Positions 19,570-29,459 of a stretch of DNA of 32,509 nt are shown here, in pieces. The notes below the pieces were generated by a model, which did no database searches, was not told the DNA's origin, and was given only the letters and a program-made list of their open reading frames with translations. The position numbers and the translations under genes were made by a program. The number at the start of each line of letters is the position of its first letter. Position 1 is the first letter of the stretch. This DNA is from Amanita rubescens (lineage: Eukaryota > Basidiomycota > Agaricomycetes > Agaricales > Amanitaceae), in NCBI GenBank assembly GCA_015039365.1, contig WION01000570.1, forward strand, positions 1-32,509. Direction: 5' to 3'.

Positions 19570-21994
19570 TTACTTTTTCTGACGTTGGCCATCACCAGTT
19601 TTCCTCTTTTTCCCCTTTGCCCGAGCACCATTATTGTCGTGAGATATATAACGATCTAAAGTCGTTTGTAAAGCCCCCGTCCGAGGTGGTAGTCTCAACG
19701 GCGTCCAAGGCGATGACGTCAAAGTTATCGGAGCGGCTGGGCCGCCTTGCAGTGGTGTTTCAACTGGATCTGGCGGGACAGTGGGTTCTTGCTGTTCAGT
19801 AACAACCTGGCTATGTGATACAGGCGGCGTTGATGCAACAACCTGATTGCCGTTCTCAGCATCTTCCGTCGATGCTGCGGCAACTTGATCCAGGAACTCA
19901 GCCATGTCATTATTGGGCCAAGGCGTCCCAAACCATGTCACATGAACCTGCCGTTTCTCAATAGATGGCAGTCGATCCAGCTTGTTTGCCTCAAGACCGA
20001 GATATTCGCAAACCTCGCCGACCTTCTCTACGAGGTGCACAACAAGCTTTTCCAAACGCTCCAATCGTTCGGCCGCATTGACTTCATGAGCCGTCATCCG
20101 TGTTCCAGCTCTAGTGACAATAGAGCCTAGTTGGTCACCAACTCGATGCACCATGTCTTCAAGGTGACGCATTCTTTGACATTCGACATCAAATCGCCGG
20201 GCTTGGACATTTACTTGGTGCTCAAAGTAAGACTCCACGGTATTTAACTGTTGGCGCATCCTTTCCTCAACTGATTCCAGGTTAACGATGATTTGCTTGA
20301 GTGAGAACTAGCGTACCTGCAGAAGCCTGATCCTCCACTGCTTCATTTCTTTCACGAGAACTAGACGCGATCCTCTCAGCATTAACTTGTTGAGTCGCTA
20401 CCGACGTTAAGCATGAATTACTTGCATAAGAACTGGACGCGACTTACCTGCTTCTTCCTCATCTATATATTCCAGTTCCGTTGGCGGGTCATCTGCTACT
20501 TCACGTTAAATATAAATGGGATGGGAACTGGACGCGACTTACCCGCCTCTTCCAGTCCCAACGGCGGATCATCTGGATTACGACTCTCCACTACTTCACG
20601 TTTAAGATGAATTACTTGCATGAGAACCAAACGCGACCGCGACTTACCCGCTTCTTCCAGTCCCGACGGCGGGTCATCTTGATTTACCTTCTTTTGGTGA
20701 TCCTTCACTACTTCACATTAAATATGAATGGCCTGAATGGGAACTGGACGCAACTTACCCGCTTCTTTTGCTGTCTTTTGACGATCCTCCACTACTTTAC
20801 ATTAAATATGAATTACTGCATGAGAACCAAACGCGACCGCGACTTACCCGCTTCTTCCAGTCCCGACGGCGGGTCATCTTGATTTACCTTCTTTTGGTGA
20901 TCCTTCACTACTTCACATTAAATATGAATGGCCTGAATGGGAACTGGACGCAACTTACCCGCTTCTTTTGCTGTCTTTTGACGATCCTCCACTACTTTAC
21001 ATTAAATATGAATTACTGCATGAGAACCAAACGCGACTTACTATCCTCTACCCGTCGCCGTTTGCTTGATTTGACTTTGGCTAAACCCTCTGCGTCCGTA
21101 TCGGTATTCTTCCTCACCTTCCGTCGCTTCTTCCTGCTTGGCTCCTCAACCTCCTCTCTGTCTCGCTCCCCACCTCTCCTTTCCTGGATAGTCGCTTTCC
21201 TTTCACGCCACTATGCGTACAACCCGTCTTCCTCTTCTTGCATGGCACACATGCGCCGCCATACTCATCCTCCAAGCATTGCAGGCGCCGACGTTGACAG
21301 TGACTGCACGCTGGATCGTGTATATTACCATTTGCTTTTGGTTGACGTCGGTGATAAACTTTTCTTCCAAGCGTTTCGCCATCCGTTGCCGTCATTTCTG
21401 CGTCAGAAGGTAGGGGCTTGGCGGCCTTGGCCTTTGATTTCCGTCTTGACAAAGGGAATGAAGACTCGTCGGATTCTGAAGGATCAACAGGTTCGCAAAC
21501 TGTGACCAGACGACGCGAAGGTGCGAGTGCCGATGTCCTTGTGGGCAGGTTATCTTCGCGAGGTAGAGCCGAACGACGGGACTGCCTTGATATGATGCCA
21601 GCAAGCGGCTGATCGCTATCGCCTTCTGGAGGTGTCGTTGGACGAGTGCGAGGTGCGGCCGCTGGTCTTCTGTACCGTTGATTCTGGCCTCGACGAAGCG
21701 ACTCTTGCCAATCCTCCAAAAAGGTTGGCTCTTCGCCCTCGTTAACCCAGCTGATGACGAAATTTTGGACAAGCGGATATTCATTAAAAATAGGCGCCAA
21801 GGCCGCATCGGTACTCGCTTCAAAAGTCTCAAGCTGACGGCTTTGAGATAAATAAGGTAGATAAAATAACGACTTACTATTCGCTTGGTATCATTTGATA
21901 TCAATTGCAAAATGTTACCGACCTTAATCCCTCGTTGAATCATGCATTCATAATGAAAGAGTTTATCACGGAGACTGTCGGTTACGTCACTCAT
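19570..21994 (-). CDS. Gene K: Zn2Cys6-type protein with duplicated exons and coiled coil, 639 aa
   Basis: Eleven exons: 21994-21878, 21833-21118, 21064-21042, 20991-20959, 20907-20848, 20791-20759, 20707-20648, 20590-20543, 20495-20448, 20397-20317 and 20270-19570. Total length is a multiple of three. Exon 2 holds a full Zn2Cys6 signature, C215-x2-C218-x6-C225-x8-C234-x2-C237-x6-C244 (CSHCQRRRLQC, then CVPCKKRKTGC), preceded by an Arg/Pro-rich linker. Exon 3 is a 23-base exon (KRRRVED, an NLS-like patch); its acceptor ends in AAG and this join is the least certain. Exons 4-9 encode acidic repeats (VEDRQKTAKEAG, DDPPSGLEEAG). The last exon starts with a predicted coiled coil (about 100 residues) and ends in a basic KGKKRKTGDGQRQKK tail. 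It is probably a nuclear DNA- or chromatin-binding protein. It is divergent from gene L. Confidence 0.83.
20398..21041 (-). repeat. Tandem exon-intron units inside gene K, including an exact 200-base duplication
   Basis: Bases 20621-20820 and 20821-21020 are identical. Each copy holds one 60-base exon, one 33-base exon and parts of two introns. Exons 8 and 9 (48 bases each) are older relatives sharing GATGACCCGCC or GATGATCCGCC and CTGGAA. Introns 3-10 are all phase 1, and introns 3-7 begin GTAAGTCGCG or GTAAGTTGCG and end close to GAAGTAG or AAAGTAG. The perfect identity of the 200-base copies means a very recent event or an assembly artefact. Confidence 0.85.
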
Positions 21995-22106
21995 GATATG
22001 GTCTGGCTGTCGCGAAATGGAGATAAAAAAGAGTTTGATCATTAGTCAGTGTGGTCGCGTTCATTACATAAGCATTCCCAGGTTTATCCTGATCACTATC
22101 AATCAA
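21995..22106. promoter_or_regulatory. Bidirectional promoter region between genes K and L
   Basis: Only 112 bases separate the start codons of K (21994, minus) and L (22107, plus). The promoters of both genes and the 5' leader of at least one must lie here or overlap the neighbouring gene. No clear TATA box is visible for L. Confidence 0.45.
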
Positions 22107-22789
22107 ATGCAGCCGACATGGAACATACCGCCGGGGTACACGATCGGCACATACCAAGATGGAAAACAATACTTGGTGCCCACATTCCTAGTAAAGGCAA
22201 CAGATCTAGCAATACGGGCACAAGAACTCAAAGGCACATACAAGGTTTTTCAAGCATCCAGTGGCGTAAGTCAATTTTCGGCAACTTACGACATCGGTAA
22301 TCATTGATTACAGCCATTATCAATGGAAGATTTGCCGCATGTTCTCCTCGGGAACGGCAATATTATGGCTCCGCCGTTGCCGGTGAGTTAAATGCACATA
22401 TGTTGATAAATATTTATTTTGGCGATCATTAGTCATTAACAGAGCGGGAGCTGCTCTTGGGACACGCCGAAATAAAAGCCGTACAGGAAAAATTTGGATT
22501 GAGCTACAAGGATGCCGCACATCGCTTGTACCACACCGAGTCGCGGGCACAAGTGGATAACGACGTGGTGTTTAGAACATTCTCACAGTTGCGGCAAGGC
22601 ATGGATGAACGGATCATTCATGACATAACAGAACGGATCAAGGAGATTGATGCCGGTCAGATGCAGGAGAGCAACTACGAAGCTTCCATGGAATATGAAC
22701 CGCAAGAGATTGTCGAATACTGCGAATCGCGACTAAGAGCGATCTGTAACGCATTAGATAATGCCTCAAAGCGCGATGACCTGTGCTAG
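22107..22789 (+). CDS. Gene L, first frame: orphan protein, 194 aa
   Basis: Three exons: 22107-22265, 22314-22382 and 22433-22789, with introns of 48 and 50 bases, all phase 0. The protein starts MQPTWNIPPGYTIGTYQDG, continues through PLSMEDLPHVLLGNGN and SLTERELLLGHAEIKAVQ, and ends in a long charged helical region before TAG at 22787-22789. One base later an ATG opens the second frame of gene L. The N-terminal half is probably a small folded domain and the C-terminal half helical. Family not recognised. The stop may be real (two genes) or may break what was one protein. Confidence 0.7.
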
Positions 22790-22790
22790 A

Positions 22791-24485
22791 ATGGATTGGA
22801 TTCAGGATGGCCTACATATGGAATTGGTAAGCGAAAACATACATTATGTCGGTCAAATGTGATTCTATTTCCAGAATTACGCTTTTACTTGGATCGGGCT
22901 GTCGACGGCAAGCGGGCAGATTGTCGACGTACCAATCGTCATCCGATACCTGGCTCTATGGCTACAGCAGGAAAAGTGCGAAGCTATCTGGAAGAATACA
23001 GAGTTCCTTCTTTGCCTGGACGCAGGCAATCATCCTATTCACCCAACTGGGATAGTCGAACATTACCACTGCGACTGGTGGACAAAAGACGCGGCTCCAA
23101 GTCCATGCGACATCATCAATGACAAGATGTTGCCCGAATGCATGGAAATCCACCGAAAATATCAGAATTCATGGTGGAGACCAAAGCAAGGCTTGGCCGC
23201 AATGCCTAGCAGTCATCGACAATTGGCACCTGTTGCCACTTCTTCCTTGCCTTGTGATCATTGTGCAGCATACCGGACTGTAGGCATGAACGCGTTGCGA
23301 TATCTGCATAAATTGCGAAATCAGACGCACTTGCATGAAAGCTCTTTCGATTACACGCAACGGAACTACGCACGTCGGGCATACACATACAACCGACTGT
23401 ACGAAGAGGCTCTATTGAAGGAAGCGAAAAATACATCGGCCAGTTACGTTGCGTCGGGGATAGGAGCAACGGGAACGACATCGACAACGGCAGCAGGAAC
23501 AACATCGACAGCGGCAATGACAAAGATACCTGGATGTGATCCCTGCCCATCGCTAAAATGGACATGGGGTGTCGATATCACTCCTGACGACATTGCAAAG
23601 ATGTTTCGCGCTGCAGATAGGGAATACACGGTGCCCCACAGCGGCTACGACTGCTCCTTGACAGGATCATTGCCTGGCGAATATTCTGATACATCATCAC
23701 TCCCACCATCACCAAAAAAAGCAGAGTTTTCGAGTGTAGGTACCAACGATGAACCCCTCATATCCGACAAAAATTACATCAACCATCACTTCCATGAATA
23801 CCCGTTGCATCGCCAATTGCCCGCAGCTTCCAAAGAAGAAAAGAATTTGGGTGCAAATGACGAGAATGGCAAAGACCCATGCGGGTCTTATTCTCGTTGG
23901 CCGAGATTGTTACCTATGAGACAATCATCAAAACCCGCCATGCAGTCGGGAACGGCTATACGTACCCAAGTATTGGACGTCATGCGACCCCCTTCCATGC
24001 CACAGTCGGGTACTTTGGCAACAGCACCACGGCGCGCTATATCACTACCGCCGTCGGGTACACCAACCGCACCCGATGTCATGAATGTTTTGTTACCTAC
24101 GCGAGAATCATTGAAACCCGCCATGCAGTCAGGAACAGTGATACATACGGACGTCATGCAACCGCCTTCAATACCCGCCATACCGCCGTCGGGTACACCA
24201 ACCGCACCCGATATCGAGCCATCATCAGCAACGGCTGCACCACCTGCTTTCTCAGCATTAGACGTTTTCCACGCATTGAAACGACATCTTCCAAATGTCA
24301 CTCACAAGGAGGAGGAAGCTAGACAGAAGGTGCAAAGTGTGACTGGTAGCTCGGCAAAGAAACCCAAGTCGGATGCCGTGCGAGCTTTTAGCTTGCTTCA
24401 GCAGAAAAGGCAGGAAGAGAATCATCCAGGAGCGACAAAAGAAGCTTTGCAGGCACTGAGACGATTGCGCGATTCGCATTGCTGA
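22791..24485 (+). CDS. Gene L, second frame: orphan protein, 548 aa
   Basis: Two exons: 22791-22826 and 22875-24485, with a 48-base intron in phase 0. It starts MDWIQDGLHMEL and continues NYAFTWIGLSTASGQ. The ATG lies one base after the stop of the first frame, leaving no room for a separate promoter, so this is likely the rest of the same ancestral gene. Residues 1-190 are rich in Trp, His and Cys (VEHYHCDWW, LPCDHCAAY). The middle has a Thr/Ala run, then WTWGVDITPDDIAKMF. The C-terminal half is Pro/Ser-rich with repeated SKPAMQSGT/LKPAMQSGT and PPSGTPTAPD units, then a basic helical end. Role unknown. Confidence 0.75.
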
Positions 24486-24686
24486 GAGACCTGCAAAAGA
24501 ACCCGGTGTAGGGTTTGAAGCGTCACTGATAGCATATTAGAGATGTTTTAGAGTAGAAAAAAAAGAAAAACATACAGAATCTCGGCGTGGCGAATTCTTA
24601 ACGTTGGATATCTAAATAGAACCTTAACGCTGCTTCAGCAAGAACAGGCACGAAGATAATTGCAGCACGAGAAGCAGACCCACAAG
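24486..24686. other. Spacer downstream of gene L
   Basis: It begins the 3' flank of gene L. A segment GTGTAGGGTTTGAAGCGTCACTGATAGCATATTAG-like (24507 onward) recurs after hairpin cluster 4 at about 24784-24820. No gene was seen. Confidence 0.5.
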
Positions 24687-25233
24687 ACAAGGCGACGCAA
24701 AGTCAACCTTGTATCCCATGGAAGACCGACGCAAAGTCAAGTCAACGATACATGCGTTGACGCAAAGTCAAACAGCTTGCTTGGGTGTAGGGTTTGAAGC
24801 GTCACTGATAGCATATTAGCGATGTTTTAAATCAGAGAAAGAAGGAAAACATACAGAATCTGTAATAGAAACTGAATTCTTGACATTGGACGTGATGGTA
24901 GCGGGAGGAGAGAAGTGACCCACCTGCCAAATTTGGAAAGCTTGCACAAAACATCGGTTACAGCGCGAACAGGAAGACTGGGGGAGTACCTGTATAAAGA
25001 GAAAAGTTTGAGGGTGGTGTTACGGTGCTTTTAGTTGCAGGGAAAAGTTGACCTGCTTTACAGATGAAAATATAGCTCCGTTTTAGTACGTGATGGTAGC
25101 GGGAGTGAACGACTTGCCAAATTTGGAAGGCTTACTGACGAACGCGCAAATCATTGGTTACAGCGCGAACAGGAAGACTGAGGGAGTACCTGTATAAACA
25201 GAAAAGTTTAAGGGTGGTGTTACGGTGCTTTTA
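24507..25233. repeat. Two pairs of direct repeats around hairpin cluster 4
   Basis: Pair 1 lies at about 24507-24560 and 24784-24845 (GTGTAGGGTTTGAAGCGTCA start) and brackets hairpin cluster 4. Pair 2 is about 140 bases, at about 24895-25032 and 25090-25233 (shared TTGGTTACAGCGCGAACAGG, then GGGTGGTGTTACGGTGCTTT). No coding support was found. Confidence 0.75.
24687..24776 (+). repeat. Hairpin cluster 4 (three hairpins)
   Basis: Hairpin 1: perfect ACAAGG (24687-24692) with CCTTGT (24707-24712). Hairpin 2: GAC (24724-24726) with GTC (24741-24743). Hairpin 3: GCGT (24754-24757) with AC-A-GC (24772-24776), one bulged base, around TGACGCAAAGTCAA. All three cores keep GACGCAAAGTCAA. The cluster is flanked on both sides by a directly repeated segment (24507 and 24784). 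Confidence 0.87.
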
Positions 25234-25293
25234 TGACTTTCATTCACGCCTGCAATACGTCAGATGCAGCTCCGAAGAAAAACCCGCAACACG

Positions 25294-25353
25294 CGAGGTG
25301 ACGCAAAGTCAACCTCGGCCAAACGCGCAACAACCAATGCAAAGGCAAGTTGT
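25294..25353 (+). repeat. Hairpin cluster 5 (two hairpins)
   Basis: Hairpin 1: perfect CGAGG (25294-25298) with CCTCG (25313-25317) around TGACGCAAAGTCAA. Hairpin 2: perfect ACAAC (25330-25334) with GTTGT (25349-25353) around CAATGCAAAGGCAA, a core with three changes from the consensus. The second shows the arms still pairing after the core has drifted. Confidence 0.85.
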
Positions 25354-25908
25354 CAACGCACGGAAAGAGGTAAGGGAACTATGTTATTACTTTTTGAGGC
25401 AGTCAAATGGATACAAGGCAAACGAGATATATTTAGTACCTGTAGAGTGAAAACAAGCAGTGTGAACGTGTAATACAGAAGCACCACCCTCTCTATCTCT
25501 AGACGACGTGTTATGCCGTCTGCGGTAGGATGAAGCGGCATGGGTGGGTGGAGCTTTCGAGTAGATATATGCGTGATCTAAGAACTTGGTTAGCATTGTA
25601 AGTACAAATTTGCCGAGACGGGACGCTCACAGTTGTTTGAATGCAGTCTATGCAGAAAAAGCGCAAGGAGCATGGCGAGGTTTACTAAACGAGCTGGGAA
25701 AGCAAACGCGATTAGATTACTAAATTTAAAACATGTGAGACGAGAACGTACCTACATGAAAGACGGTTTGACGAGACAAGGCTATGAATGCTTAAAAAAT
25801 AGCCAGGAGATGGCGGGAGCACTGTAAGGTGGAATGAGTGGGTTTAACAATTATAAGGCATGAATATATACCGACCTTGTCGAGGGGAACGGCCAGTTTG
25901 CAGATCCC
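25354..25908. other. Spacer between hairpin clusters 5 and 6
   Basis: Short open frames exist (for example 25633-25827) but none has splice, length or composition support. Nothing else was recognised. Confidence 0.45.
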
Positions 25909-26007
25909 ATAGGGCGACGCATAGTCAACCCTATAACCCTAACGCGTGATGACCGATGCAAAGTCAAGTCATCACTGCAACCGCCGACGCAAAGTCAAGC
26001 AGTTGCA
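25909..26007 (+). repeat. Hairpin cluster 6 (three hairpins, strongest stems)
   Basis: Hairpin 1: ATAGGG (25909-25914) with CCCTAT (25929-25934). Hairpin 2: an eight-base perfect stem GTGATGAC (25946-25953) with GTCATCAC (25968-25975) around CGATGCAAAGTCAA. Hairpin 3: TGCAACCGC (25976-25984) with GCAGTTGCA (25999-26007), eight of nine pairs, around CGACGCAAAGTCAA. Hairpins 2 and 3 are directly adjacent. Confidence 0.9.
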
Positions 26008-26029
26008 TGTTAGGGATGAGGAGGAGAGG

Positions 26030-26570
26030 CGTTGACGTGGGCGTGGGCAGAGGGTTGTGTGTCTGTGCCCGTTTTGGAAAGTGATCGGGCCGGAGACGTA
26101 GCCGAAAGCCGAGCGTGATGAGGAGCCGACGAAGGATGACGACGATGGGGGGGAGCGACGACGTGATGACTCGGATGAGGAGAAACCTGGAGAAACTGAC
26201 GATGAGCGAGGGCAATCAGGCATGACGAGGGGTAATGATGGGAAACATCAGGGGTGACAAGGGAGGGGAGACGTGGGAGACCAAACGACGATCATAACAA
26301 TGCCAGTCATCCAATCACGACCAATAGATCACAATGATGGGGTGAAGAAATGGGGGGACGGCAAGGGGAAATGGGGGGCAGGGGCAACGACAATGACGAG
26401 GGCAATGGGGGACAGAGCGGCCGCAGTGGGGGGAATGAGGGGATAACGACGACGACGAGGGGGGGTGACGACGAAGATGACCAAAAAGGGAAGGGGTGAT
26501 GCATCGTGATTGCGGGGAAATGGGGGACAAATGGGGACAATGACGATGATGACAAAAAAGGGAAAGGAAC
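26030..26570. repeat. G-rich purine-skewed DNA
   Basis: The plus strand is strongly G/A-rich with many GGGG and GGGGG runs and GACGA trinucleotide runs. The Ser/Pro-rich minus-strand frames are a by-product of this composition. It leads into the ordered tandem array that follows. Confidence 0.6.
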
Positions 26571-27480
26571 ATGATCGGATTGTGACTAAGAATAGATCGC
26601 GCAGGGTGTGGGAAATGGGGGTGAAAGGGGGTGACGACGACGACGGCAGGAGGGAAATTGGGGGGGATGCTGGGTGACGATTACCAAAAAGGGAAAGGGA
26701 CAGCGGCCGCAATGGGGGATAAGGGGGGGACGACGACGACGACGACTAGGGGGGTAACGACGACAAAGGGGATACAATCGGATTGTGACTAAGAATAGAT
26801 CGCGCACGATGAGGGGAGGGGGATAATGGGGGTGAAAGGGGGTGACGACGACGACGGCAGGAGGGAAACTTGGGGGGGATGCGGGGCAACGATTACCAAA
26901 AATGGAAAGGGGACAGCGGCCACGATGGGGGATAAGGGGGGGACGACGACGACGACGATGAGGGGGGTGCGATCGGATCGTGGCTAAGAATAGATCGCGC
27001 ACGATGAGGGATAATGGGGGTGAAAGGGGGTGACGACGACGACGGCAGGAGGGATATTGTGGGGGAAATGCCGGGCAACGATTACCAAAAATGGAAAGGG
27101 GACAGCGGCCGCGATGGGGGATAAGGGGGGACGACGACGACGACGACGACGAGGGGGGTAACGACGACGAGGGAAGGGGATGCGATCGGATCGTGACTAA
27201 GAATAGATCGCGCACGATGAGGGGAGGGGGATAATGGGGGTGAAAGGGGGTGACGATGACGACGGCAGGAGGGAAATTGGGGGGGATGCGGGGCGACGAT
27301 TGCCAAAAAGGGAAAGGGACAGCGGCCGCGATGGGGGATAAAGGGGGGACGACGACGACGACGAGGGGGGTAACGACGACGATGACGAAAGAGGAGGGGG
27401 GGTGATGACGACGATGACAAAAAAGGAAAGGGGCGACAATGACGTCGCGATCGCGACCAAAAATAGATCGCGCACCCGAA
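26570..27480. repeat. G-rich tandem array, four to five units of about 200 bases
   Basis: The landmark AATAGATCGCGCA recurs at about 26591, 26794, 26989, 27202 and, slightly changed, 27462 (steps of 203, 195, 213 and 260). Each unit carries GGGGGTGAAAGGGGGTGACG, a GGCAGGAGGG stretch, an ACAGCGGCC segment, (GAC)n of variable length, then GATCGGATCGTGACTAAG or a close variant. The frequent G-runs could form G-quadruplexes on the plus strand. The array looks like a satellite, not coding. Confidence 0.85.
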
Positions 27481-27516
27481 AACGCGCCTCAGCCCTTCGG
27501 GCCCGGGGCGCCGCAC

Positions 27517-27541
27517 CATGCCCTCGCTTCGCGAGGGCATG
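27517..27541. repeat. Perfect 11-base inverted repeat
   Basis: CATGCCCTCGC (27517-27527), loop TTC, GCGAGGGCATG (27531-27541). It lies just after the tandem array and next to a smaller GCCCTTCGGGC palindrome (about 27492-27502). It could be a terminator-like or cruciform element; no gene ends here. Confidence 0.6.
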
Positions 27542-28400
27542 ATGCTCAGTTTCACTATTGTTACCTTACCCCTCATTGGCCCGCATACCGCGGGAATGCT
27601 TAGTCACTAGAGGGACAGGTTTTGTATATATTCGACTTGAGGGATCTGATGAGACTCAGTCGAAACCGTCATCCCAACGGTCATCCCTCTGGTCTCCTCT
27701 GCTGTCCAGCATCGCAACCAACGCTCGCTTCGCTCGCTCGGTTGCTCCGCCAACCCTAATGCCTTCCTTGCATCGCTCGCATGTTTTTCCAACGCCAGGG
27801 AAGTCTTCTCCAGTGCCTCCTTCTCTTCTGACCATGGCAATTCAGGGTCCGTTGTTTTTGAGGGCGAAAATTCGGGGTTGGGAATCGTTTGACATGTGAG
27901 TTTAGAAGCGTGTGAGTGATAAAGTGAGATGGGAGAAGGCAGAGAATGACTGAGGATACTGGAGTTGAAGCAGCCTGAGTGATGCGAGTGGTGGGGGAAA
28001 ATGGAGAAGGGCAGGCAGGGAGCGACTGAGGATGCTGGGGCAGGAGTGACTTCTCGATGTGGCGTTGATTCGCCCACCGACGCCAGCTTCACTGCTTGTG
28101 CAGCTGCCAACATTGCACGTCGACAGTGCCGTTCTCAAAGCAAGTTCAACTTTATACTGCCAGACTTATGCCACCCAGCCACCAACATTGCATATTGACC
28201 GTAAGCGGAAATTTAACTTCGTCACAAATATGCCCTGTCATTCCTTCTATAGATTTCATATTTGCTGCCTGCCATAACCATGGTAGCCAAACCTGTCCGA
28301 CTTACGTTGCACTCTTCATTTTATATAAGGTAAGATTCTACAACACATTTCTTGTAGGGCTCTGATTTGTGTGCCATAGCCAACTTTTTGACGTTGTTGA
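27542..28400. other. No convincing gene
   Basis: A 168-codon minus-strand frame (27607-28113) exists, but its composition (Ser/His/Pro) is weak and no splice partners were found. A segment CTTCGCTCGCTCGG at about 27729 is palindrome-rich. AACATTGCA then GACAGTGCC/TTGACCGT segments occur twice near 28110-28200. Confidence 0.4.
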
Positions 28401-28660
28401 CCAACCATCCCCTCTTTCGCCCTCCAACTGCTCAACTACATGATGCACTCCACCCCATACGTTGTCCAGGTAGGCCGGATTTCGATGTTGCTGACTCACC
28501 ACCCCCCTCCCTTGCCCTCCACCACTCAACCACGCTCTCCTGCACCCCACTGCACCCACTGTGCCCTCCCATGCCCAGGCTCCTGCACTCTCCCACATCC
28601 TGTTGCACCCCTGCGACACCTGAGCAAGCCGAGCACCTGAGCACCAGTCACTAGTCATGG
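28400..28660 (+). repeat. C-rich repeat with an intron-like unit
   Basis: C-rich DNA (CCCTCC, CACTGCACCC runs) contains GTCCAG followed by GTAGGCCGGATTTCGATGTTGC then TGACTCACC. The same layout (pyrimidine-rich exon-like DNA, GTRAG, TTCGAYSTTGCTGAC) recurs at 31560-31880. Confidence 0.55.
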
Positions 28661-29440
28661 ACAGCCCTCGAATAATATATAACTGGTTACACCTGGTTTG
28701 GGCTGTTTCATAACCAGTTACGGTTACGGTTGGCATTGGTGACCAGACTTGACCAATTAGATGTGACATTGTAATGCTTGACAGTGTACCTCTACAGATG
28801 GTAGAGTTTTCATTTGGGACAGAGTATTACCATATGCAATAATAATTGTCTGTTCTACTGTGCTTGAGCATATGAGATCATGCCTTATCAAACCATGACT
28901 GCCTGACAGTGCCTGATCAGAAGCACTATCACACCAAATCCTGCCATCCAAAGAACAGGAATTGAAAGTCTGATGCACATTGCACTTTTTACAAACCATT
29001 GTGGTCCTTGAGCAGAGGCACAGTCAAACCAATACTGGTATGGTTCAGGTAAAGCTGGATCAATGTCACCATCCTGCTACCAGTGATGTAACTTATTATC
29101 CTTGATCCAATGGTTAACAAGCTGATGCCCCTGATCTAACCCCTCAACACTGGGAGATCTTACAAACCATGGCTGCCTGACAGCACTGATCAAGGGTATC
29201 ATCAAGGCAAACTCAGACATTCAATGGCCAGAAAACAACAGGCTGACACTCATTATCTGCCATCCCATGTCTTGCACATATGATAATATTGTAACTACCA
29301 GATGGCATTTGGTCAGAGGTCCCTTTGCACCAATGATGGTATGGTCTGGTAGACATAGATCAGTCAATACCTTCCTGTTGTTGTTGATGTTCATGATCTG
29401 TCTGTGACACCATGAAAGAATTTGATCAGAGGTACCATCC
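28661..29440. other. AT-rich spacer, no gene seen
   Basis: This holds two copies of ACCATGRCTGCCTGACAG (about 28893 and 29167) and several CTGATCA-rich words. Composition differs from the gene-bearing part, with lower GC and many stop codons in all frames. Nothing recognisable. Confidence 0.45.
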
Positions 29441-29459
29441 TTGTAATGAGTGAGACACC

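Noticed and set aside
20960..21505. Plus-strand 245-codon frame through 20768-21505
   Set aside because: It crosses the exact 200-base duplication of gene K and its coding exon 2 in antisense; the minus model has a full Zn2Cys6 signature and consistent phases.
25929..25945. CCCTATAACCCTAACG as a telomere trace
   Set aside because: Only one clean CCCTAA-like unit; part of it is the pairing arm of hairpin cluster 6, so no telomere array is supported.
14041..26007. The repeated 14-base cores as a CRISPR-like array
   Set aside because: Spacing is irregular, the host is a eukaryote, and the variable parts are short pairing arms, not spacers.
26307..27576. Long minus-strand Ser/Pro/Arg-rich frames
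   Set aside because: They follow the 200-base G-rich satellite and change frame between units; composition artefact.
27607..28113. Minus-strand 168-codon frame
   Set aside because: Contains a stretch (ALEKTSLALEKHASDARKAL) that could be helical, but the rest is low-complexity and no exon joins were found; kept only as a spacer note.
28338..28769. Minus-strand 143-codon frame
   Set aside because: Gly/Trp-rich wording comes from the C-rich repeat; no splice partner and no homolog recognised.
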